From assembly GCA_025738555.1 (NCBI GenBank), contig JAOVFP010000012.1, positions 1,674,001-1,738,000 of the forward strand: a stretch of 64,000 bases of DNA, in the 5' to 3' direction. Source of the DNA: Cyathus striatus (lineage: Eukaryota > Basidiomycota > Agaricomycetes > Agaricales > Nidulariaceae). Under the pieces are notes generated by a model. It ran no database searches. It saw nothing but the letters and a program-made list of their open reading frames with translations, and was not told the DNA's origin. Of this stretch, positions 21,490 through 33,319 are shown in pieces. The number at the start of each line of letters is the position of its first letter. Positions within the stretch are counted from its first letter, which is position 1. A program made the position numbers and the translations under genes.

Positions 21490-23690
21490 TGGTTCTAGTT
21501 CAATAGTGCTATTGTATGAATATTATAAATGATTAAAAATACTTAGTAGTAATTAAATACTATAACTGTATTAGATTGTCTGGTGTGGTTATTTAAAACT
21601 ATATATTCCCGCTACCTTTTAAGGTAGTAGGGTTATGTAGGGTGATGAAAAATCAAATTTTGCAGAGCGAACACCTCCCATCAACCAGAGTTTAAACAAG
21701 TTTGAAATATCGGTCATTCCTGTATCCCAAATATTCAGAGCCTCTCCCACCGCATGTGTCGTCAAAGATAAGAATTCCTTTGCATTTTTTATATTGCATT
21801 ATCACTTTCAAGTTTCATATTTCAAATATAAATTAGTACTTTACTGGTGATAAAGCTACTCTATGGATACCAGTTCCAGTCCACTGTATAACTTATGTAC
21901 AATAGTTGCCCTCATGAATTGTGTTGTGATGCATGTGCATATGTGTTATGGGCTGTGTGTCTATACCACACTGGTGTATTCCTTAGAATACAATTGTCAG
22001 TAGTAGTGTTAGTATAGATACATACTTGGTCCTTAGGTTCTGTGATATGAGGGAGTTATCCTGAATAGAGTTGAGTCATTAATAGCCTAACTGAGCAGAT
22101 CTTGATAACCGAAGGATCTAAAAGTACCGCCAGAGATAACTACGAGCGAAGTGTGAGGTAGTTATCACAGATTGTCAGAGCGTAGTCTTGATGGTCGAGG
22201 AGCGATGAAGTACACTAAATTCAGAGTGAAGTCTTGAATTAATGTAGTAGACTAGTAGCGTTGGAACAGTATTAGTTGTCTTTAGTGCAGGTTGCAAGAG
22301 TTAATGGTAAAAAGGTATATCCATTCTAATCAACTATATCAAACCTATATACTGATGAAATCATGATATCTAGTAGCATCCCATATGTTCTACAGTAAGC
22401 AAAACTATTCCGTATGACTCTCCAATGATGTAGAAAGGTATAGAACATTCTGTTCTATGTGAGAAAATATGTAGGCCAGTAGTTGAATACTCTAGGTAAG
22501 TAGAAATGCGAAGGTATAGTACTTTTACTTATATAATAAGGTGATATACCATAACAATATGATCTTGTTTCGACAAGTTGTCCTTTTGCATTGTGAATTT
22601 CATGCCATGCTGTGATATTTGATATTTTACATCACTAATTCCATGTGAACTCTGCCATCCCACATGTTCTCTTGCCAATTTTATACTGATTTCATGGAAT
22701 AAAATTAAAGCTATTTTGTTGCTAGGCTTGGGTGGTAATGATAGTGACGTTATCTATAAGCACTTGTGGGTACCATTGTAAGGATGACTGGAATTTGACT
22801 GGACATTAACAATAATTTTATGTGAATTACTTTATGTGACCATTTTCATGGAAATTAGTTTAAACAAGATGTTCCTTTCAGTCAACTTTCACTAATATAT
22901 CTGCTAATGCACTTTCAGCACATCTAAGTACATCTAAGTATTATATCTATTAGAGAGAATGTCTAATGCCAGGTAGCAGGCCTTGCCGCTAGTCAGCCTT
23001 ATTGATTTATTTATTTATGTAGATTGTTATGATCTGAGCTGGTCTCATGATATCTTGATAATGTGATGAATTAATCATGTGACTTGTCACTACACATATA
23101 ACTCATATGATGAAGTTGAAGTTTAAACAGTTGTACTTGTTGTACACACTAATGGACTTGCAGCATTCTCACAGTAATACTTGAGAAGTGAATGGAAGTT
23201 GAGGGTAATGAGAGCAGAGAGAGGCAATAGAGAGGCTACCAGCTATATTTGATGATAGCTAAACTAAGATCAAGCTGAGGAAGCTTGATTGAAATACATG
23301 AGCTATTTATACAAAAGAAGCATGGTCCATTCATGGAATAGTATGCTACTATAAATAAATAAAGTCCATGACTTACTATGACTCAGCAGAGGTCTAAGAA
23401 TAGGTGAAACATGTACATAAGTAGATGAAACATATCAGTAAGCAAAGTCTGTGCCTGTAGTATGACAAACCAGGGAGGCAAGGGATAAGGGGCTAGAAGT
23501 GAGGGGTGATGGAGGTGAAACATGTATCAGTACTATAAGTAGGAGGGGATGAGTAAGACAGTAGCTATAGTCACATTAAAAGAATGGGGTCTGGCAAGGT
23601 TGAAATGGAAAAAGTGTAACATAAATGTACACATTAATGCTACATTACTAATTAAATATTATAACTATTAATAAATTGTGGTTTTTGAAA
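21490..23690. other. Interior of X with no gene recognised
   Basis: About 2.2 kb, AT-rich with scattered CpG. It contains GCTACCTTTTAAGGTAGTAG (a short palindrome near 21,611) but no coding frame or known element. Confidence 0.4.
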
Positions 23691-23700
23691 TATAGATGAC

Positions 23701-26700
23701 TTACTTTTCATACCCATAAGTCTTCAGTATCTTTCCAGTCATCATCATAATTTCTATCTTCACTATCTTCACTATCTTCACTATCTTCACTATCTTCACT
23801 ATCTTCATCATCTTCACTGTCTTTGCCATCTTCACTGCATTCACTATATTCACTCTCACCAACTTCACTATCTTTACCATCTTCATTATTATTATCATCA
23901 CTCTTCCCCAATACTCTTGTTGAAGATTTTGAATTTGACTTAGTGTATTTGTCTGCCCAAACAGGGGTGTATCCATCTTTTTGAAGGGTGGGTAACCATC
24001 TTTCAGCACATCTTTGAGCCAGTCTTTTACAAATAGAAGCTTGTTTAAGTGCATAGGCCATGACTCCCTGCTTAATATCTGGTTCTGTACCACTGATATA
24101 GTTTCGTATATCAGTTATGCCTCTCCACCACATTTCTTTCCATTCATAATATGCAATAACTCGCCGCATTTCCTCCTTTAGAATAAGTACTTCCTCTTGC
24201 CATCTGTCTTTTCGTGCATGAGCTTTTGCCCATTCTAGCTTTAGGCTATTATTTTCTTCATTATCTCCTGATGCATTACGAGATACCAGCCAAATCCATG
24301 GTATCTCAAATCTTCCACTACTTGATGGATCATCTGGATCTTTTCCAGGTCCTTGGATATCCTCATTTCTCAGTTCAAGTAAATATGACTGCCAATTTCC
24401 ATTTGGGTCCAGTGCAGCTACTGCTGTACGTGCTCTGCGGTAGCAATCAACATGGAGCTGTGTCTTGTCTTTAAATCTATTAATTGAATCTCTAATACGA
24501 GTGTTTGGTCTATTTCCTGTGCCAGATGTACTTATTAACTTAAATTGCTTTAATGTTGAAATCATTTGAAGATGTCATCGAATGTGAGCCAATGCATCAT
24601 TTGCTTGTGCAATGCGAAGTTTTAATTCTGATTGTGCTGCTTTTTCAATTGTTGTAGCAGTTCGTAACTGTACCGGAAGTGCAGAAGGAAGGTATAAAGA
24701 AGCCATCTCAATATTCACCAGCATATTATTAGTATTTGACTCCAAGTTGATATTTTTTACTTCAGGCATATATGTTAACTGGACTTCTTGCCATTTAGAG
24801 ATCTTGGCAGCAAGAGCAATTCATTTATCATATAGATCTGCAAGATCTTCTGATATCACTGTATTTCCTAGCTTTAAAACCTCAATCTTGAGTAAATGTC
24901 TATGACAGTATGAGATATTTATATTTGTAACATTTTAAGACTTACTGTTGTTCTTCAAGCTCAAACCCTTGCATTAAAAATTTAGTTAATATCAAGTTAT
25001 TTTTGGAACCAAATCCTATTCCAGTATTTGATACTTCTTCACGAGTTAGTTCTAGTCTAACATCTTGCAAAGTAGTAGCTAACTCATTGTTAGCTTGATC
25101 ATAAAATATTAGAATTTACTCACTGCATTCTGGATCATCATATGGGTTTGGCTTAGTATGATCCATGTTCCATGCTATAACTTGTGCTTCCCATTTTGCA
25201 GTTATAGAAGCATCAAATGTAGCATTAAATTTATCAAATATTTCTTTATGCTTTTTACTCATTATAACAGCTTCTTTATATTGCTTAATAAAATGTTTAT
25301 CTATTATAATCAACTCAGTTATATATCACAACATAAAAGCAAATATACTAACAAAATCCAATACGCTTTTGAAAATTCCATGCATTTCATTGGTCATTTA
25401 AGACTTCATGACGGGCTGCAGGTCCCATTTCACGTGTACTTGGGCGCAGATGATTGCTAGTAGACCATGTTGTTTCAACTTCCTCTCCACAAGTTTGGCC
25501 AGCTCCTGGCAGATATGCTAAAGCAAAATTGCTCCTACATGAGCTTCCATGGCCATTGATATGCCAAGAAGGAACTGCAACATCAATATGCATTTCAGGG
25601 GGAACTTTCATATACTCAGGATAAGTTTCTATTCGGTGCTTTAGGTTTTTCGACCACTGGCATCCAATATCATAAGTGATCACAATCCAAGAGAGTGATA
25701 CCCCTAAAAGTGTGGACAGTATGATAAAATCAATATTACAGTACCTATTAAAGGCATATCATCAATCAATAGTAAATGTAATCAATTTTAACTTGCCTTT
25801 CCCCTTTTTGTAAGTCACCTGCACCATTGCAGCGAATTAGAGTATGCCTGGAACATATTACAAGTGCTGTTCCAGTCACTGAATGACCTGGAGCTGAACG
25901 TATACCAGCTTGAAGAATTGCATCATGCTGTGAATCACATGTATTAACCTACCAGATTTATTAGAAAAAGCATAAAGAATATATGATATGCTGTACCTCA
26001 GAAGTTTCAATGTAGCTTTTAAGATGTTTTTGATAACTTTGTTCTTCAACAAAAGATCCCCAACCAGGCATGAGCTCTGTGTCTTGAATACCACGTTCCT
26101 TGCAGCTCAATTTGAAGTTGGCATCAACAGCCAAGTACATTATATACAAAAATCTTATCTGCATGTTACTAATTGCTATAAGTAATTAAAAATCACATAC
26201 TTCAATGTTTCTGATTTTTCCCAGTCTTCAGGCAGATTTTTATCTGGATGAGGGCATGCTGGGCATTCAACTGACAGTTCTCCTTTCTTTGTTCCCTTTA
26301 TTCCTTCTGTATGTTGACCTCTACCACCACATTTACACATGAATAATATTCTCCAAATTCACATAACATGTCTAAACTCATTATAACGGTTCTAAAACAT
26401 TTTAATTTATTAGTATTTGTATTTTGTTACAATTAATATTCACCTTTTCATCTTCCAATTTGCACTTGTCAGTTTTGTTACAAAGAGTATGATACCAGTC
26501 ATAAAGAGTTGTTTTTGCTTGCAGTGTAAGTTCATGAAATGTATCAAGACATTCAAAAGTGAATACAGTTTGTGGTCGAACAAAACTAGCTGGAAACCAA
26601 CCAGCTCGCAATAGTTGAGTATATCAGGGAATTGCTCTGCAATCACAGTAGGTGACTGAAACATAATGAACTCCAGTAACATCAACAACCACAAATTCAA

Positions 26701-27639
26701 AAGTGCCACTAGATGGGCTGGAACAATGTGCACCCCCATGCCCAAGCTGAATACATAATCCAAGATTCTTAAGGTTATTTTTCTCAAAGAAAAATCCATT
26801 CCATCTCTAAACAATCATAAATTGTAATTGATATATGTTAATGAAATTATTATCTTACCTCTATTCGATGAAGTGGTAAATATTTGTGTCCCTTTATGAC
26901 ACATTTTCTACATTGCAATAGACAACCATGAAAGCAATCTTTACATTTATAATGACCATTTTCTTTTTTGCACTCTGAGCATTTATCTTCATTTGTATAG
27001 TCACCCTTTCCATCATGTCGAAGGAGTTCATCAAGAAACTCATCTTGATAATTTAGCCATTCATTCAGTTTTGCCTATGTAAATATTATCAATTATAATC
27101 AGTTATTATAAATGTAAAAATAACATTCTAACTGATGTTTTATGGTTACGCTTTTTTGATTTCAAGGGATCAGTAGGTTGCTCAATTGAAATAGATTCTT
27201 CAAGATCATATTGTGGTATTTCATTTGGTTGAGATAGATGCTCTGTATCTTGTATTATTATATCTTCATTTATAGCATGATCAACATTTCTATCTCTCTG
27301 TGACTCCTTCTTTATTATTGTCTTGCCTTTGCTCTTCACAACTGTTAATGATGTGATACATAAAGTTCCACTAGTAGAGCTAGATCCTCGTTTATGAAAC
27401 TCCTTCTGTAAGTTTGTCTTGCCTTTGCTCTTCACAACTGTTAGTGATGTAACATGTGAAGTACCACTAGCTGAACCAGAGTCTTGATTTTGTTGTACTA
27501 ATGATTCAGATTGAACAGCAGGATGAAATTGTGCAGGACGAAATTGAGCAGTGGTGCTTGATGACCTTGTAGCTGATAAGCGTCGTGAACGCTTTGAGTT
27601 AGTTTTTGATGTAGGGGAACCAAGTCTCTTTGGAGCCAT
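23701..27639 (-). pseudogene. KDZ transposase of element X
   Basis: Multi-exon KDZ transposase with ATG at 27,639 (MAPKRLGSP). Exon 1 ends at 27,133 and the intron to 27,075 keeps phase 0. Exon 2 carries the zinc cluster CSECKKENGHYKCKDCF ... QCRKCVIKGH. Later exons carry FPASFVRPQTVFTFEC, YLAVDANFKLSC (first catalytic Asp), TYDIGCQWSKN (second Asp), GHGSSCRSNFALAYLPGAG, CGEEVETTWSTSNHL (catalytic Glu), and a C-terminal helical region with MAYALKQASICKRLAQRC. The tail is acidic, (DSE)n, coded by TTCACTATC repeats (23,755-23,830). At least four TGA stops: at AIP-YTQ, at a Trp codon after NDQ, at DK-IAL and at IR-HLQ. Mostly CGA-to-TGA type. Intron positions match the W copy, including a GC-AG intron. 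Confidence 0.9.
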
Positions 27640-27769
27640 GTTGGCAGTTTCTTTGCTAGTGCTGCAATGAAGTTGTGTGGACAAGGATTCTAAATGAACT
27701 TCATACTCATTCTTACATTTAAAGTACTGTGTGATGCACTTAATCATGGTACATTGATGTTGTCAATGA

Positions 27770-28100
27770 TCAGAATTGAAGTACTACGCATGTCTGACAT
27801 GTGGCAGCTTACTATATCAGTAATAATCGATCACAATGTGATAAAATTGAAGTATTACACATGTCTGACATGTGTATCAATAATAATCAATCACAATGTG
27901 ATAGAATTGAAGGTCTGACATGTGTATCAATAATAATCAATCACAACGTGATGGAATTAAAGTCTGACATGTATATAAATAATAATTGATCACAATGCGA
28001 TAGAATTGAAGTAGTACACATGTCTGACATGCGGGAGCTTACTGTATCATTAATAATCGATCTCTACACAATAGAATTGAAGTAGTATGCAGCCACTTAC
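27770..28100. repeat. Dyad repeats upstream of the X transposase
   Basis: Five to six imperfect tandem units alternate CATGTCTGACATGTG with AATAATCAATCACAATGTGAT. Each half is itself near-palindromic. The array starts about 130 bp upstream of the transposase ATG at 27,639, so it may act as promoter-proximal operator sites or be simple satellite; inference. Confidence 0.65.
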
Positions 28101-28305
28101 TGTATTCATAATAATAGCTCTCAGATGATCATGCGATTTGATATTAACCAATAGAAGTAAATGTGTGTGTATTCCACCTGTCATGTCAACCAAGAATGTT
28201 CTCATCGCTTATTTGTGAGACTGCGAGCAAATAACCATTCACTCCCTCCTATGTTACAATCCCCTCCTTTGTACACAATGTCACTACCCATACCCATAGG
28301 ATTCA

Positions 28306-28850
28306 ATGGCTGTTAGGAAGAAGGTGAGCATGCAGTCGCATCTGATGACCATGTACCCACCCTTACGAATCGTTAAAGTTCATGAAGTCCCAGAATCCGA
28401 GACTCCTACTCTCGGGTTAAGCCAGCAGCAGCAGCAGAAAGCATACACATATTCACAACAGCATGAGTGAAAGAAGCCTTGGATTCAAGTAACAAGGGAT
28501 TCAGCTGCTCGTGGTAGTGTCAGCGGGGTGTTGGTGAATATTGGAAAGATGGTGGGTGGGACACCAAATGAAACGATCTTATATTTGCCCTCTACTTTTC
28601 TTCCTATGTATGAGCTGATGAATGTTCTAATTCACACCCCACAACTCGACAGCCCAAGCTCCCATTTCACTAGGATGCTTTGAAATGCAAGTGTCTCGCA
28701 GGTAATTTCATCGGTTTCATTATCGCTGACTGGTTTCACTAATGGTATCATTCTTGCAGTCTATGTATGCCATATCATTTAACAGGGTTACAATCAACGT
28801 TGTAGCCATACATCTGTGACAGGCGATCCAGCCTCAATCATTTAAGTAGT
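28306..28850 (+). pseudogene. Unrecognised gene relic in X
   Basis: From ATG at 28,306 one frame reads MAVRKKVSMQSHLMTMYPPL and continues to a likely donor CAG|GTAATT near 28,698 and acceptor TTGCAG near 28,760, then SMYAISFNRVTINVVAIHL. It is broken only by TGA codons (after QQHE, after TRML, after AIHL), the same decay signature as nearby genes. No domain recognised. It could be chance, but the intron-like boundaries and TGA-only stops make an old short gene plausible. Confidence 0.35.
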
Positions 28851-29552
28851 TTTTACTATATTGCAAGTGTTATTCTTTTCTTATTGTTTTATTCAGCCCC
28901 ACAGTGCTGCATGCGCAATGTTATAGTAAGTCCTACGTTGATAGCGAGTTAGAGCATTGTGAATTTACTGATCACTCATCTGGCAGGCTTGCAGTTTGAT
29001 CTTTCAGGAGTCATGGGAGGAGTCGTTATTATTTTATTCATGGACCATGACTTTGTATCTCAGAACCCTTCAAGCATATATAAAACGCTCAACATCTCCC
29101 ACTACGAATTAATGTAGTAATTATGTTCTTGAATATACCCTTCCCCCTCATCCCACTCCCTACTCCACTCTTTGTAACACTTAAAGGCATCTGCTGGTGG
29201 CACTTCGGACATCGATTCGCAAGCAGACCCTTAGCCCAGTCAACAAGCATTCCGATGAGAGTGTGTGAAATCCGACTAGATCGTACATTCCACAGGAGTC
29301 AGCTCATTCTCAATTGATATCAGCAATGCTCGATAAGGATCTGGTTTCTCAGCAGTTAATCAAGGGTGCTATCTGAGCCCAAAGTAACGGAATCAAGGGA
29401 TATATGAAATCAAACCTTTTCAGTATGCTCGGCCGCCTGCTTTGATGGAGCAAACGATGACTTGTACTGTTGGGGCGAGACCGCAACTTTAGGCACAACA
29501 GGCTCCACAGTGGCATTGGTAGAAAGATCTTGATTGTCGTTAACGTCTAAGT
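28851..29552. other. No gene recognised
   Basis: Includes a TATATAAAACGC box near 29,077 and a 64-aa frame at 29,123 without recognisable features. Ends at the TSD of element V. Confidence 0.3.
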
Positions 29553-30561
29553 GGGGATGCCCAATTCCTATATGTCACGCGGCCCTATTGTGTCACACAT
29601 CGTCACACATCTGTCACAAAACTTGAAGCCGGCCTTTCTCACATCACATTTCCATCCTCCACATTCAAATTATCAATACTTTGATCTCATATGACGAGTA
29701 AAACATGTTTAATTTAATATAAGCATAAATATATAGCAAAAATTTAGAAATTGCACTGTGAGACTACTTAGACCACCCATTCAGATGCCTCAACACGCAA
29801 GCGCGCATGTGAGAAGCATTTATTTGCTTATATTTACTCTGAGATAAGATATTGGGTCAGAAAGTATCTTCTCCAAAGACAATCCTAGCAATGGATTTTA
29901 ACAACACAAACATATAAAATTGAACTGAATTAGTGTGTATAGCATGTATTTCATAATCAGGGCAAAAAAATAAGTTGCATTGGCGAGATAAATGTTAGTA
30001 GATCTAATATTACTAATAATATAGTAGAACAGCTTGTTTTGAATAGAACTCAACAACGGATGCACCGATTTATATGATATATAGAGCAATTTTGCACTAA
30101 TCGACGAAGGCAATAACGCTCCGAACGCAGAATTGTTAATTTCGAAGCATAATATGTAGAAGTCGTGATTTTTCAGGTCGTTTTTTGCCTTAACGACAGA
30201 GAATAAAAAATCTGGGTTCGGAGCAGTATTTTTCTCGATGTATAGTGCAACTTCGCTCTATAATCCATGTCGATCTGTGAAGTCGTTGAGGACATCTATT
30301 CAAAACGAGTTTTCCCTGCCAAAATAGCAGGAATTTTTCAAGTTTTGCTATTTAAATCTCAAAATCATGCATATATTTAAAACAAGCTCATATATACATT
30401 AAATGAACATATATAAATGTACTACATACAGTTTTATGGTGATATATATGCTGTGGAAAGAGGAAAGTTGATAAAGGTGCCCGGCTTCAAGTTTCAGAAG
30501 GTGTCGCACGATGTGACATAATGTCACGCCGCGGTGCGTAACCGGGGATTGGGCATCCCCA
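29553..30561. mobile_element. V: 1.0-kb MITE-like element, 8-bp TSD
   Basis: GTCTAAGT occurs at 29,545-29,552 and 30,562-30,569. Ends are GGGGATGCCCAATTCC and, inverted, TGGGGATGCCCAATCCCC. Next to both ends are GTCACGC/GTGTCACAC motifs and ACTTGAAGCCGG (inverted CCGGCTTCAAGT). The interior is AT-rich, non-coding. The TSD size suggests hAT-like mobilisation. Confidence 0.85.
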
Positions 30562-30804
30562 GTCTAAGTACGACAGAGCCGCTAACACGTCAGCATCAGG
30601 ATTCTCACCTACCCCTACATCGATCGATATTCTAGCCTCTGTATTGAATTGAACATGTAGATTGTGTCATCTTCAAATTTGACAATATCTCATTTACTCC
30701 AGAGTTTTAGACTGGCACACATTCTAGCCTCTGTATTGTATTTGACATATAGATAGTATCTTCGAATTTGACAGTGTCTCATTCACTACAGAATTTTCGA
30801 TTGA

Positions 30805-31880
30805 CACATAGATCAGCCCAGAGTACAGATATAAACAGATGAATCACCATGTCCAGGGGAGCCGACTTTAAACAGTCTAGAGTCTAGAGAATATAAAAAC
30901 ATAGCATCTTGTCATTGCAGATATATAAAAATACAATGTCCAGAGGAGTCGTAGGTCGCATAAAACAGTCCAAAATCTAGAGAAAATGGAAGTGTAGCAT
31001 ATAATTATTGCAGATATAAACAGCCGATGTACAGAGGACCTGTAAGTTGCATAAAATACTCCAGAGTCTAGAGAGCATGAAAATAAAGCATATCATAGTT
31101 ATTACAAATATAAGCAGCCGATGTCCAGAGGAGCTGTAAGTCGCATAATATAGTCTAGAGTCTAGAGAACACAAAAATAGAGTGTACAGTTATTACAGAT
31201 ATAAACAGCTGATGTCCAGAGGAGCTGTAAGTCGCATAAAATAGTCTAGAGTCTAGAGAACACGAATATAGAGCTTACAGTGATTACAGATATAAATAGC
31301 TGATGTCCAGAGGAGCTGTTAGTCACATAAAATACTCCAGAGTCTATAGAATACGAAAATAGAGCTTATAGTTATTACAGATATAAACAGCCGAAGCCCA
31401 GAGGAGGAGCTGTAAGTTGCATAAAATAGTCTAGAGTCTATAGAACATGAAAATAGAGCTTACAGTGATTACAGATATAAATAGCTGATGTCCAGAGGAG
31501 CTGTAAGTCGCATAAAATAGTCTAGAGTCTATAGTACACGAAAGTAGAGCTTATAGTTACTACAGATATAAACAGCCGATGCCCAGAGGAGCTGTAAGTC
31601 GCATAAAATACTCCAGAGCCTATAGAATACGAAAATAGAGCTTACAGTGATTACAGATATAAATAGCTGATGTCCAGAGGAGCTGTAAGTCGCATAAAAT
31701 AGTCTAGAGTCTATAGAACACGAAAATAGAGCTTATAGTTATTACAGACATAAACAGCCAATGTCCAGATGAGCCATAAGTTGCATAAAATAGTCCAGAG
31801 TCTAGAGAGCATAAAAATAGTCATTGCAGATATGAATAGTCGACATCCAGAAGAGCCTTAAGTCATGTATAATAGTGGAG
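30805..31880. repeat. 91-bp tandem array, about 12 copies
   Basis: Units carry CAGATATAAACAGCCGATGT, CCAGAGGAGCTGTAAGTCGC, ATAAAATAGTCTAGAGTCTA and GAACACGAAAATAGAGCTTA. Copies diverge by a few substitutions; the outer ones are more degraded, as in unequal-exchange arrays. The 240 bp before it (30,570-30,805) hold two looser copies of a TCTAGCCTCTGTATTG repeat. No coding frame. Confidence 0.85.
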
Positions 31881-32380
31881 AGTACAGAAGCCATGCACTA
31901 AATGCAGAGAACCTAATAGTATAGCTAGTCAATTCATACATAATTGCATACTAACTCAAGTCAGATCTCATCGCTTTCATAGAGCACTATCATATATAAC
32001 AAATGAAAGGAGTCAACTTACAAGATAATTACAAAGGTCCATTCTATCTGATAAATGACTCACAAGTACTGATTCATAGAGTAGAATATGTCGAGGACAG
32101 CATACTATACTAGTCACATCATAACTACGTTATAACCCAGTACGAGCATTCATAATTGCTTCACCACATGGAATTGAGTTCGTGATAGATGTAATGCGAT
32201 GTAACGACACCTGAGTTTTTCACAAATCTAGCAATGTATGTGCACATTTCTTACTAGACCATTCCACCTTGTACGTGCATCTCACCGCTGCAAGTTTTAA
32301 CTCCATCACAAGTATTTACATAAAATCGACTACAATTATTCAAATAATTGAAATATTTACTGAGGAACAAAGAAGGATAG
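31881..32380. other. No gene seen
   Basis: AT-rich link between the 91-bp array and the third long solo LTR. Confidence 0.4.
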
Positions 32381-33319
32381 TGTGGACGATGTAGATGGTG
32401 TACTGGTGTAACCCAGTAATATACTTATAATTCGATTTAATTCATTTATTTTGTCTTTTATATTTTATTAGCTATTTCTACTTGCACTAACAGTCTATAT
32501 TTTTATTCTTATTATATTAATTTGACCCCTCGAAGTGTTGCACAAGCACATTTCCTCGTGTTTCTCTTGTGGACTTAGAGACCCGGCATGGCTTGACCAA
32601 ACATTGGGAAGCTGGTGCCAAATACCACATGACTCGCCTGTGCGCTATCGTTCCGCTTGCACCTCAATGCGCCTCGGTTATGAACTCTCCCATCACTACT
32701 CACTGCTTCATTTTTCATCTCGTCTCCTCAAGTCTTCGTCCTCAAGACATATAAACACGATATTCGGACATTCTGGGCACTATGCACCCATCGGACAAGT
32801 TCCAAGACACTAGGGCTTAGGGTTGCACACCCAAGGGCCAAGACCGAGTCTTTTCTCAAGATATTTGTTTAGTTCTTAAGACCGGTGTTTCGATCACTGA
32901 GGCACGATGAATGGGTCTTTACCCTCATTGTGCTATACTCCTACTGGTGGAAGTACAGGGACTTTGGTTGAGGCATAGGTTCAATCTTATTCTGTTCATT
33001 TCTATTCAAATTTTCTTTTGATCATTCATTCCTTTCTTTATCCATTATCTTCACCTTTGTTTTTCTGCTACATCGTCAGTCTATAATTCATGTTTTCTGC
33101 TTCCACACTCAACATTCCGACCACCAGTGCCTGACGACAGTCTTCTTTTTCAATTTTATTTATTCAAACACGATCTCTTTTATTACTATACTACCTCTAT
33201 TACATTATGCCCATTCTTCTCCCATTAATCTTTACTTCTACACTCTCTATTTATATTCATTTATGTATGTTATTGTTTTTCTGGGCAATGGCGACATGAC
33301 AGCACACATGCGCTATCCC

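Noticed and set aside
30805..31880. CRISPR-like array (regular repeat with variable parts)
   Set aside because: The full 91-bp unit repeats with no unique spacers, in a eukaryotic context; it is a minisatellite.
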